Source of the DNA: Pseudofabraea citricarpa
Taxonomy: Eukaryota; Ascomycota; Leotiomycetes; Helotiales; Dermateaceae
DNA: 64,000 bases
NCBI GenBank assembly: GCA_029641185.1
Contig: JAPWGK010000003.1
Span: 1,240,001-1,304,000, forward strand
Direction: 5' to 3'
The notes under the pieces are model-generated. The model searched no databases, was not told the origin of the DNA, and saw nothing but the letters and a program-made list of their open reading frames with translations. The position numbers were made by a program, and so were the translations under genes. Positions 33,377-43,301 of this stretch are shown here, piece after piece; the first letter of the stretch is position 1; every line of letters begins with the position of its first letter.

Positions 33377-34340
33377 ATGAGCTTCTTCGACGGGTACATG
33401 GTCTCAAGTTGTCAGAGTGATCGGTGTATTGGGCGTTTATCGGCGATTGCCTGGACGAAAGATGGACGAGTTATGATGGTTTGCTCGTTGTACGTATATA
33501 CCTATTTGCTTCAATAGTGGGCTGGTCTCTTTGGTGGATGTATTGTGAAGCTGCACCAATAATAGCTCTCTCAATATCACAATCACACATTACACTCGAC
33601 GTCTTTCTTTGCGCTCCAGGGCTTGCGACACCACAATCCTACCCTCCACAAATGAGTTACAGTTTATCCGGCCATCATATGAGTATCGTATGTGCTTACG
33701 TGTTGATCAATATAAGGACCGTGAAGGGAAACTTCCCGAAAATTCCGGTACAGACACAAAAGTATGTTTGGCTATTGCGTTGGTGAGGTGTACTAACTGC
33801 CGAGATAGCTCCAATACTAACAACAAAGGCCGAAGACCACGATTTTACATTCAAAGGCTGGAGAATGGTCTTCCCGCTGATAAGTTTTCGCAATTACATT
33901 TCAACACAGGGCTCTTGCTTTCCGACAAGTCATTTCATGATCTTATGATTCCTGTTTCAGACATTCTCATTTGCCTATCTTCCTACCCGGGCTACCCCAC
34001 ATGGACAGACTTACCCCACCAGAGCTCGCTAATTTATCGATCTCCTGGTGCTGACCAGATGCTGACAACGGCATCCTCCCCACTACCGGAAATCCCCCCA
34101 CCAGGACACTGTACAACTTCTGTGGATCCCAGCGACCAATTTTCAACACGTCGGAACTTTGTTTCCAGGATGCAGCGGGGCCTGGGCACCGCTGGCGGTT
34201 GTTGTCCAAATGACGGCTAGGTTTAGTTTCATCTGGCGTAGCTTTTTAAGCGTCGAATGCCAACTTCTCCGCTCCAAAATCTCATTTCATGTTCAAGAAT
34301 CATTTGTATCTTACTGACCTTGTAAAAATTGACGTTCAAA
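33377..34340. other. intergenic, promoter of homogentisate dioxygenase
   Basis: Contains a chance-looking open frame of about 200 codons (33609-34220) that starts without ATG and has no domain-like composition. I do not call it a gene. The rest is upstream DNA of the dioxygenase gene. Confidence 0.5.
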
Positions 34341-36032
34341 ATGCCAGCTCTAAACACAGATCCAAAGGAGTATCAGAATATATTTCATTGGGCCGAGACT
34401 CAAAAAGATGCAGCCATTCCGTCTTTCGGTGTACGGAAGAATGATCCTTACGAGGTAACATCCAACGCCGATCAATCTTCATGAATTCGACTAATTCGGT
34501 ACAGTACATGTGCGGATTCAACAACCAGTGCGTCAATTAAATTTGATTTTTTTTTGTCCAATTCGAGAAGTAGCTAAGCTAAACACATCTATGTAGTTTT
34601 GAGTCCGAAGCCATTCCAGGAACAATTCCTCAAGGCCAAAACAGTCCGAGATGCGTTCGGTTTGGTCTATATGCAGAACAGATGACTGCTTCTGCATTTG
34701 TTGCTCCCAGAAGTGTAAACAAAAATGCTTGGCTCTACAGAGCCAGACCAGCAGTAGCACATGATGGCTTCGTAAATAACCCTCTCAAAAAAGCACTAGA
34801 AATTCATCTAACATGCAACAGACCGATTTGCCAGACAATGAAGCAATGGAGGCTAATTTTATGCCTATCAATCCAAAAGTACACATCTCGCCAACTCAGC
34901 TTGCATGGCTTCCTTTCGATATTCCAGAGGAGAAGGTGGATTTCGTTTCAGGCATGAAGACTATTGCTGGTTCTGGGGATCCGACTCTCCGAGAGGGCAT
35001 TGCAACGCACGTTTATACTGCAAATGCGAACATGCCTCAAAAAGCATTTGTCAACTCTGATGGGGACTTCCTCATCGTTCCTTCACAAGGAAGTTTGGAC
35101 ATTCAGACTGAGTTTGGTCCTTTGTTCGTACAGCCTGGAGAGATTGTCGTCATTCAAAGAGGCCAACGCTTCCGGATTGACCTTCCGGACGGGCCTTCCC
35201 GAGGCTACATCCTTGAAGTTTGGGGCACTAACTTCGAGCTCCCTGAATTGGGTCCTCTTGGAGCAAACGGTCTTGCCAACTCACGTGATTTCCTCTGTCC
35301 GAAGGCACAGTATGAAATCAAGAAAGAGCCTTGGGAGATCGTGTATAAGCTTGGTGGAAAGTTCTTCAAGAGTACTCAGGGCCATTCTCCTTTCGATGTG
35401 GTAGCTTGGCATGGGAATTATGTAAGTTCTGCTGAAATGTGTGCATGTAACGAATTGACTGAGTGTAAAATAAGGTCCCATACAAGTACGATCTCACCAA
35501 GTTCGTCAACGTTGGTTCCATCTCAGTGGATCATATCGACCCCTCGATCTTCTGTGTTCTCACCGCCAAATCGCGAGATCTCACTGCACCACTTGCAGAC
35601 TTCCTCATCTTTTCTCCTCGTTGGGATGTAGCTTCTCACACCTATCGACCACCATACTATCACCGAAACGTGGCAAGCGAGCTTATGGGCTTGATTTACG
35701 GTGAGTACGGTGGCCGCTCCGATGCTTTCCAACCTGGCGGTGTGTCCTTCGAATGTGGCATGGTTCCTCACGGCGTCGCATACGAGGAATTCAAGGCCGC
35801 ATCTGCTGCTCCCCCTCCCCAGATGCAGATCTCCAAGAACTCGATCGCCTTTATGTTCGAGTCGAGTCGGCCGTTTACAATCACGGACTGGGCGTGGAAG
35901 AGCGAGAAGAAACATGAGCACGAACCGAAGATGTGGGATAATCTCGTGGATAACTTCTCGACGCATCAAAAGGAGATTGATGAGATTCTGAGCAAGATGG
36001 GGAAGTTGTCGACGAATGGAAAGATGCACTAG
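34341..36032 (+). CDS. hmgA: homogentisate 1,2-dioxygenase
   Basis: Fe(II)-dependent ring-cleavage enzyme that opens homogentisate to maleylacetoacetate in phenylalanine/tyrosine catabolism; it also limits pyomelanin formation. Five exons: 34341-34454, 34505-34527, 34597-34771, 34822-35421, 35475-36032. The second exon is a 23-nt micro-exon, and all junctions are in frame. Protein 489 aa. Typical segments are CGFNNHFESEAIPGTIPQGQ, GLYAEQM and the cupin core with FLIVPSQGSLDIQTEFG. Iron ligands His367, Glu373 and His403 (YHRN, SELMG, MVPHG) keep the 6- and 36-residue spacing of the human enzyme (335, 341, 371). The N-terminus is longer than in many fungal homologues. The usual partners fumarylacetoacetase and maleylacetoacetate isomerase are not next to it. 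Confidence 0.95.
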
Positions 36033-36570
36033 ATTTTGTTTTCTTCTTCTTCCAGCTGATGTGGTTCTCGCCACTAATTTCTATGCGCTATGACGGTCTT
36101 TCGTCGTCCTTTGTGCCTTTGCTTTACGTTTATGCTAGTTATGAAATATATTCAGTTTCTCGAACATTTTTTTTCAGTTGTGCTCAATTTCACTTTTGTG
36201 GCTCTGCAATGGTTCTGCTGGTTAACCTTACATGTACCTAGCTCCCCATCGTACGAGTAATTTATCACTAGTAAAAAAGTGCTAATGACATCAATAAATT
36301 TGCTCCAGTACACTATTACAACTACTGAGTTTGATGATTTTGAGCTGGGAGACGTAAGGTCTCGGCGGGCTTTGTTACCACGTTCCCATTCACAACTTAT
36401 CAGAGGATATGAAAGGCACAAGTGTATTTAGTTTTCGGGATGATCTTACTCCGAATCTTACGCTGTCATCAGAAGAAAATCTTGTATCATCATTCCGATC
36501 CTTGTGATCACTCTGTCCCTCTCTACAGCATTGTCACTCTTTTCATAAACAATTCCAAAAAGTGAGAATC
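36033..36570. other. convergent 3' intergenic region
   Basis: Between the convergent dioxygenase and carboxylesterase genes. It holds T-rich 3' flanking sequence and no coding region. Confidence 0.55.
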
Positions 36571-38451
36571 TCAATTGAGCAAACTAATTTTCCCGGCAGC
36601 CAACCTCCCGGAAATTGCCAGCAACCGCGCCCTGTCAATGCCTCTCAGAAAGTCAAAACACCTCTCCCGTCTCCTCGCAGCAAACTCGCCATCTCCAATC
36701 TCGCCACACGTCCCGAGCGGACCAAACGCAAATCTCTTTTCCGCCGACCAAGGCGCATTCCCGTTGACGAAGTCAATCCACCTGCGCTGAATGCCCTCCG
36801 CCACGTCGGCCGCGGCTGGCTTGAAGGATAGATCATATGCGCCGAAGAGGTAGATGAGATCGACAGCGTGGTGAGCGCGGCTAGAAGGCTGCCACGGATT
36901 CGCCTCGTCCATCACGTACTGGTATGTGGTGCGTCCCTGGGCGCGTCGTCGCTTACTGATCTCCTCCACGGGCAGGGCGAAGCGTACGTCGGTTATGAAA
37001 TCCAACGCCCCGTTCACGCTGGATCGGTGTCGTTCCGGATAGATGCCGTACAGCTCTCGCAGCTGGGCGCCATATTCCAAGTCGCTGTCGAAGGCCGCGG
37101 CTATTTCTGTCGCGCCGCCGCCGTCGATGCCGTTGTGCCAGATGACTGACTTTTAATGCTTCGTGTTAGTTCTGCTTCTTTTATGGGGCTTCTCGGGATC
37201 GCGTACTTCGTATTCTACATCCCCGATGAGCAGCTCCTCGACTTGTGAGTCTCGGTCTTCCCACCCGATGAGTTCGGGCTCTTCTTGAATCCACATCGTA
37301 TTCACGTTATACGTGCCCAGTTGAGAAAGTAATTTCTCTGGTGCAGCATCTTTGAGAGAGACGGGTGTCTTGTCAGTAGATTCGACTGAGAGGTTTGACA
37401 GGAGAGCATGGCCTCGCTCTTCTGGGAGAGGAGGTGAGAGATGTAGTGTTCCGGATTGTAGAATAGCTCTGCGAACTGGTGATCCCGTGACGATGTGAGC
37501 ATGTGCATAAATCGCTCCAGCACTCTCTCCGCCGAGAGTGATATTGTCCTGTTGCTCCTCATTAGCTTTCCTGCCTCGCTTTAACATAGGGGGAGGGGGG
37601 AAGAAAGAAGATATTTACTTTGTCACCGCCAAATCCCTCGATATGTTTGACGACCCATTCAATAGCCAGTTTCTGATCTTTGATCGCGAGGTTCTTCTCC
37701 TTCCCATCCCCGAAACTGAAGATATTCAACCGGTAATTGAAAGTCACGATGATGATTGGCTTTCCTTGTGCCACTGATTGGGCGATGAGGGGTGTGGTAT
37801 CAGCACACTTATGCGCCAGCGGGGGGTAGCTGACCACTTGCGAACCACCTATAAAGAAGTTCAAGTTAATTCGATAAACTGCCGATCCTGAATCCTCATC
37901 TTCAAAGGTGGGTTTTGGAAACATACCATAAATCCAGATGAGCACTGGAAGCAAGGGTTTTCTATCAGCTTGTCGTTCTCCAGGAACAGACACATTGATA
38001 TTCAAACACCGAAATTCGTCTTCTTCCGATGCCGCATCTCCTTTTTCTCTAAGGCCCTCTGGGATTCTGAGGAGATGGGAGACATCTACGTAATTCTGTG
38101 GGCATTGTGGTCTATCTCTTCGTGATTAGCTTTTCCTTTCCTCACTCTCTTTTTCTCTCTCTCTTTGAATTCACATGTGGGGCTAGCTCCCTTCCCCTAA
38201 CTCTCAGTACAGCCAACAACAGAAGAAAAGAAAACGGTTGCAAACTCGCGAATGACATACCCAAATTTGGTACAATCTAAACTTCCCTCTCTTTTCCAAT
38301 CATCAAATAACAAAGCTCTCTCGAATCGTCCAGGGATTTTGCCATATGGAATACCACGAAAATGTGATACTTTCGAGCCGTTGAAACTCGTTGTCGTGCC
38401 CGCGAGAGAAGCGGCAAGTGAGGAGTGCTGAAGCGTCGGTGGTGAAGCCAT
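36571..38451 (-). CDS. type B carboxylesterase/lipase family protein
   Basis: Alpha/beta hydrolase that cleaves carboxylic esters. Five exons on the minus strand: 38261-38451, 37927-38111, 37619-37848, 37207-37548, 36571-37149; the first intron is long (149 nt), the others 78, 70 and 57 nt. Protein 508 aa. Family landmarks in order: FRGIPYGKIPGRF near the start, FGPQCPQNY after intron 1, LPVLIWIYGGSQVV (oxyanion region, normally GGGF), FNYRLNIFSF, nucleophile GGESAGA (Ser211), GDVEYE, and AHHAVDLIYLFGAYD with probable catalytic His410. There is no signal peptide, so an intracellular enzyme is likely. The GGS in place of the common GGGF could affect the oxyanion hole. The substrate is unknown. 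Confidence 0.88.
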
Positions 38452-38929
38452 GACGACACGAATTCTTCACGAGTATAATCTTTGAAACTCTGCTCTTCAG
38501 TCTCCCGCTCCTCTCTTCTGTCTGGCCGACATGTCTGCTGTGTGTTATCGCTGTCTCCGTCGGCTGGCTACGGTCTATGTGGGGTATTTGCGCGGTGGGG
38601 TTTCTGCGGTCCGGGAATTGGAATACCCCGCCGAGCTTTCGTGTGCTGAGCGGGGGTGGTTGTTCTCGCGGTTTTTGGTCGTGCTTGTTCATGCGATGAA
38701 TGAATGCTTTGCTTGGGGTTTCTGATCAGGTGGTAATGCCATTTGCGGTTTTGAATAATCCCTCTTTTTTGCGCTGTGGCTATGTTACTGCGTTGGTTTC
38801 TACTGTGTTGATGTTCTTCCCTTCGAGACTCCAAAGGAGCTATATGCTCGGAGGTTGTACGGATGCTTTAGCGAAAATCTCGAAACTTTTTTCTACAACC
38901 GCCGAGCTATATTTTTAAGGATATACTAC

Positions 38930-38959
38930 GCATATACTCGAGAATCTATATACGTATAT

Positions 38960-38990
<31 letters not shown>

Positions 38991-39008
38991 CGAGGTATAT
39001 GCTCTATA
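38930..39008. repeat. AT-rich imperfect inverted repeat with (AT)n core
   Basis: A core of alternating A and T (about 38956-38982) is flanked by TATACGTATA-type arms and by CATATACTCG / CGAGGTATATG arms on either side. The region could extrude a long hairpin. It may be a remnant of a small mobile element; no coding capacity. Confidence 0.6.
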
Positions 39009-39080
39009 TAACTCTCTTATTATAATTTTTTTTAATATATCTCTTAAATAGGGGACTCTCGCCGTCCCCAAAACCCCCGG

Positions 39081-39138
39081 ACTAACTCTAACTAATCCTA
39101 ACTAATTCTAGCTAACCCTAACTAACCTTAACTAACTA
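39081..39138. repeat. degenerate telomere-like CTAACC/CTAACTAA repeats
   Basis: About seven imperfect head-to-tail units based on CTAAC(C/T), including one CTAACCCTAA, which matches two units of the fungal telomere complement. Units vary between 6 and 10 bp. It looks like interstitial telomere-like sequence or a satellite fragment. Confidence 0.5.
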
Positions 39139-39160
39139 GATTTATTTTTTTGTATACTGT

Positions 39161-39231
39161 GTTTCTATAACCTCCTAGGTATTACCGTACAAGGGTGTTT
39201 CTATAACCTCCGAGCTTTTTCTATACCCTCC
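39161..39231 (+). repeat. three direct copies of a TTTCTATAACCTCC motif
   Basis: GTTTCTATAACCTCC occurs identically at 39161 and 39197, and with one change (TTTCTATACCCTCC) at 39218. Each copy is followed by a similar (T/G)(A/G)GG/C end. It lies directly after the telomere-like repeats, so the two may be parts of one element. Confidence 0.6.
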
Positions 39232-39701
39232 GGGCATGGACCTGACTCCAAAGGACAGGCCCCACATCAGAAAAATAAACGACCGGTCACCTTGCACTTA
39301 TCTTTGCTGGCTCTTAATATTATTGAATGCGTTTTTATTTGACGTCGATTAACCGATTGAGCGGACATTACGCTAAGAAGTGGCGGCTTCTAGCTTAAGA
39401 CTTTCACACTTTATCGTGGCTTCCTTTTATATTTGTTGATATGTCAGGTGACTGATCCACACAACCTCACGGATCCTTACCATCCTCCTCCATAGAATCA
39501 ACATCAATATTACCTACCAGCTCAACGCGCATCATTCAGCGAATCCCACTGATATTCTACCCAGGGCTATAGGTAATCACCCCTCGATCATTCTACTGCA
39601 CAGGCACTGATAATATTCGTTACCTAGGTACCTTCACGTAAAATCATCGACCAGATTCACGATGTTTTCATTTCTGCAAAAATACGACATGCCTCGAAGT
39701 A

Positions 39702-40326
39702 ATGTCGCAGAAGGTGTTTCGATTCATGGCTGCAACTCTAGGAGTTGTATCTGCGATTGTTTGGATGTAGGGGAAGCATTCTGATCCAACAATGTTCACC
39801 AACCGGGACCACAAACTGGCATACTTTGCTAGTATCGGAGGACTACATATCGAAGGATTTTGGAGGAGGAACGGCAAACCCAGTACCCTCTTCGTAACGA
39901 ATCTCAACAAGTATGTTTTGCTAAGCTATTTTCACGATAGTGATTATAACTGACTGTACTCTTAGTCACAAACACTCGAAGATTACCGACTTTCCGAAGA
40001 AATCGTTGCTGCTACGAAGAAAAGAGCAGAAGCAGAATGCCTCGAACGACATAAATACACCGATCCATCTGAGAAAGTTGCCCTAGAGTTTTGGGAATGT
40101 TTGATTACAGCTATTTCACTAGGATTGGGGCATTATTATGCATTCAAAGCCTCACAAGAGGTATGCAAGACACTAGGATAATACTATGCGGTGAAGGACG
40201 TGCAGCAAGGATTGGATGCCTGCAAGGAGTTCACCATCTACTTGGCTGAGGAACAAGAGATGGAGAACGGATCGCCCTGATATGGAGAAGGTTTTCGATG
40301 CTGTGGCTGATGCGAGAAAGCTGTAG
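39702..40326 (+). pseudogene. decayed gene encoding a small protein with hydrophobic N-terminus
   Basis: Coding-like segments are present but do not join. From ATG 39702 there is a hydrophobic start (VFRFMAATLGVVSAIVW), then an in-frame TAG at 39768-39770, then coherent sequence from a second ATG at 39792 to a GTATGT donor at 39911. The next protein-like block (39966-40160, with DPSEKVALEFWECL and GLGHYYAFKAS) is in a phase that the intron cannot join. After a possible intron (40161-40205) another block follows, and the final DRPDMEKVFDAVADARKL needs a further frame change before TAG at 40324. I do not recognise the family. Several independent breaks point to a pseudogene, though sequencing error is possible. 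Confidence 0.45.
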
Positions 40327-40510
40327 ATCCATACACTCTACTATTACCAACCGTAGAGAATAAATGACTCCCTTTGGGTTTTCTTTCGGGCTCCTGATTT
40401 CTACCTTGTGAAAAGCTTGTTAAAGCAACGATCAAATCTTGAAACGAGGAAAACACAATCTCTCAGGAAAACATGCAACAGATCTCAAATTTTAATTCGG
40501 CTTCTAGTTA

Positions 40511-41892
40511 TTACGACGTTACATGTCTTCTACCAAGGCTTGTCTTGAGAAGAGTCCCTTCCCACACCCGAACAACCTTCAGGATCCTATCGTCATGGCT
40601 ATAGTGCATCCTCAGATACTTCAAGATAGCTTGGTATTCTAGATACGTCCGATGCCAGATCCAGCATTGGGTACACTGGTACATCTTCGCATACCACAAA
40701 GCCAAAAGCAGCAGAGCACACGGATCCTTCTCAACCAGCAACTGTTTCAGATGGGGATGCATGCCGCCAAAGAAGCAGAGGAGCTGTCCCACACTCTGCG
40801 CATTGCAGTCGATATCCATAACGTGGGCGAGGAACGACGCAGACGGCAAGTAGGGATTCTGATCATCTTGCACCGTGGCGTTATCCAGCCCGCAAAGCTG
40901 AATAAGCTCTGTGGGGAGTTTCTGCAATTGCGAGATGGACGTCGAGGTCACGGTGGCGTAAGCGACGAAATTCGGCATCGTGGAATGGAACATGCTGTCT
41001 GGCCTCTGCGGATCTGCTATCTTCCAAATCGCCTTTTTACCCTCGCTCATCTTTAACCAGCTCAGATCTGTGCTTGAACTCTCCCTCAACGGCCACGATT
41101 CTTCTGGCGTCTTTCCAGGGAACGATGCGAATGATAAAGCACCCAGAAGGCCGGCACAACACCACAAGGCATCTCGGTCTGCTGAATCGAGATCGGAACA
41201 TAGTTTGGCATTCATGAGTGCCGCACCTCGTGACCAGTGGAATGCTACGGCTACTGAGAGTTGCGGATCCTCCGTTGAGCTGAGATACTGGTCATGCATC
41301 ATTGTCAGGGCTATGACAATATGCAGCAGGAATGGATGCTATCATCATCGAGTCAGCCTAAGCGAGATACCAAAGCTGGAGGTGATTTTACCGAGTAAGT
41401 AAGCTTTGCATAAGCATGCTGATATGTTTCAAAATTCTGGTGCGAGGGTAAAGTGAAAATCGTCCTGGAGTGCAGCTTGTGAACTTGTTCCAGATCACGC
41501 GCCGTATAGACATAATTGCCGACGGAGCGTGCAGGGCTTTTGGGCCGTACACTGTTCCTCGGGTGGTCGTTGAGGAGGCTGAGGACCAGCTGCGTCTCTG
41601 AGCATGGTTGTTTCTGTGGCCCCTGGAGCGATGTGCTCGCCTTGCACGACAGCGGCTGCAACTCCGAGTACCTGGAATCGTAATTGCAAAAGGTGCCGTA
41701 GCCCTTGCACTTCTCGCACATGGGCTTCGTCTCATCACACTACCCACGGATATATCAGATAAACAAATGACCAACTTCCGGGACCGAGGCGTCGGGTTTT
41801 TTTACCTTGATCTTGCGCAGCTTGCAGTTTCCACAGCCACGCCGCGACTTCTTGTGTCGCCTAAGTTTGCGGTTCGCTTCGTCGGTTGGCAT
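40511..41892 (-). CDS. Zn(II)2Cys6 fungal transcription factor
   Basis: Three exons: 41806-41892, 41392-41739, 40511-41338; introns of 66 and 53 nt, in frame. Protein 420 aa. The binuclear cluster is split by intron 1 and has perfect spacing C20-x2-C23-x6-C30-x6-C37-x2-C40-x6-C47 (RRGCGNCKLRKIKC, MCEKCKGYGTFC). It binds DNA, probably at CGG-containing sites. The basic stretch RKLRRHKKSRR before it would serve as nuclear signal and contact. After the second intron comes HPFLLHIVIALTMMH, the usual first conserved helix of the fungal regulatory domain. Many fungal factors are larger, but about 420 aa is normal for this subtype. It lies downstream of, and on the same strand as, the NmrA-like gene. 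Confidence 0.88.
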
Positions 41893-42371
41893 CTCTAATG
41901 GTGTGGGGGCTATTATTATTCTGCCCTGTCTCAATGACCAAACGGGAAGTATCTCTTTCTCGTGAGTACGGGGTCGAATTGCCGGGCACGTAAAGAGAAG
42001 AAACTGTGATGGAAACCACCGGTTGAGGCAATTCATGTCCACTGCCGGAGATCGGCTGGGGGATCGAACACTAACCCCGACGCTAACCTTGGCTCGGATT
42101 GCGATCTGCCGCTAATTCATGCATAGAGCCAATGGAAATATATTGCATCGTATCATCTCAGCTTATCCTTGTCATTGTTCTTGGCCATGCCTCCAATGGG
42201 AACATGGAGATGTAGTAATAGACTTACACGACATAACAAGTAAATTCTCACGTATTACAACAGACAAAGGTTTCTATTCGAATTTGGATCTGAAGCCCTA
42301 AGATATGGCACTAAGTGAAACCTAATAGGAAACTCTCTGTCCATTACAAACCCGTTGGAATTGCTAACCAT
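41893..42371. other. intergenic, promoter of the Zn2Cys6 gene
   Basis: About 480 bp between the stop of the NmrA-like gene and the start of the transcription factor on the same strand. No coding region is seen. Confidence 0.5.
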
Positions 42372-43301
42372 CTATGCCAACGGAAGCGGATTCTCAATCA
42401 AACACTCCTCGAAAGTATGCAGTTTCCCTCTAGCATTCTCAGCTGCCCACGCCACAAGCTCAGTCGTTTCAGAGCCATAGTATCCAAAATCCTGCTGGTA
42501 GAGCAGCATCTCGATCAAGATATCACCCCAAGGAGGGAGATTTTTGCGATAGGCATCCTCGGAAACTTGTACGTACTTGACCGTCTTTCCCGAGACTTTG
42601 CTGATGATCTGCACCATCTCTTCCATCGTGTATACTGCCGTCGAAGCATGGAAAGTCTTGCCTTCGTACTTGTCAGGCTCGGCTAGAATGCTTGCAACGT
42701 ACTTGCCCGCATCACCCACAGTATCGATAAGTGGAAGCCGAGTCTTGGGAGAGACGTGTGTAGATAAGACATAGTCTCCGGCTCCAGTGGGACGGGGAAG
42801 CATGACCCCCTGGAAATTCTGCATAAACGAGCCCGGCGCGAAGAAGGCGCTCTTGATCGGCAATGTCGAGATGTAATCCGCGATTTCGGCTTTGGCATCA
42901 AAGGCAGTGACTTTGGTGTATTTGCCGCCGGAATTTTTGACGACGCTGGGAAGCGAGCTGAAGATCATGTACTGGACGTTCTCTGCGACGGCGATATCTG
43001 CAATTGCTTTGCCTTGTGTAACCTCGGTATCTTTTGAGCCTGGCCCGAAAGCTGGTGTTGTCATGGCAAAAGTAGTATGGGCTCCTTTCAAGGCAGCGTG
43101 AAGAGTCGACTTGTCGGTCAGGTCGGCCTCGACGATTTCAACGCCGGACCTTTTCAATGCTTGGGCCTGCGCCGTTGAGGCATCGCGTGTGATGGCACGT
43201 ATTTTGTATTGCTTTGAAAGTTCCGCATCGTTCAGGACTTGTGTGATGACAGATCCTCCCTGCTGGCCGGTGGCTCCGAAGACAACAAGAAGTTTAGACA
43301 T
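42372..43301 (-). CDS. NmrA-like NAD(P)-binding protein
   Basis: Single exon; protein 309 aa. I used ATG 43301 because it places the nucleotide-binding motif at the N-terminus; upstream sequence in frame is a pyrimidine-rich leader. The Rossmann glycine motif is GATGQQGGSV (residues 9-18). Next come RAITRD (Arg for NADP preference), EADLTD and the MIFSSLPSV strand. The catalytic Tyr-x3-Lys of classical SDRs is not in a convincing position, so this is an atypical SDR, either redox sensor or reductase. Length is typical of NmrA-like proteins. NmrA itself binds GATA factor AreA, but this member is more like the many NmrA-like paralogues of unknown role. The Zn2Cys6 factor follows 480 bp downstream. 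Confidence 0.88.
   Translation of the reverse strand: MSKLLVVFGATGQQGGSVITQVLNDAELSKQYKIRAITRDASTAQAQALKRSGVEIVEADLTDKSTLHAALKGAHTTFAMTTPAFGPGSKDTEVTQGKAIADIAVAENVQYMIFSSLPSVVKNSGGKYTKVTAFDAKAEIADYISTLPIKSAFFAPGSFMQNFQGVMLPRPTGAGDYVLSTHVSPKTRLPLIDTVGDAGKYVASILAEPDKYEGKTFHASTAVYTMEEMVQIISKVSGKTVKYVQVSEDAYRKNLPPWGDILIEMLLYQQDFGYYGSETTELVAWAAENARGKLHTFEECLIENPLPLA

Larger units (their letters stand above)
38452..39701. other. intergenic with AT-rich repeat patch
   Basis: No gene. From about 38900 the sequence becomes very AT-rich, with a long TA-palindrome, telomere-like degenerate repeats and a short repeated motif (listed separately). This composition differs sharply from the flanking genes. 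Confidence 0.55.

Noticed and set aside
33609..34220. open plus-strand frame of about 200 codons upstream of homogentisate dioxygenase
   Set aside because: It does not begin with ATG, has no domain-like composition or conserved motif, and lies in the promoter of the next gene.
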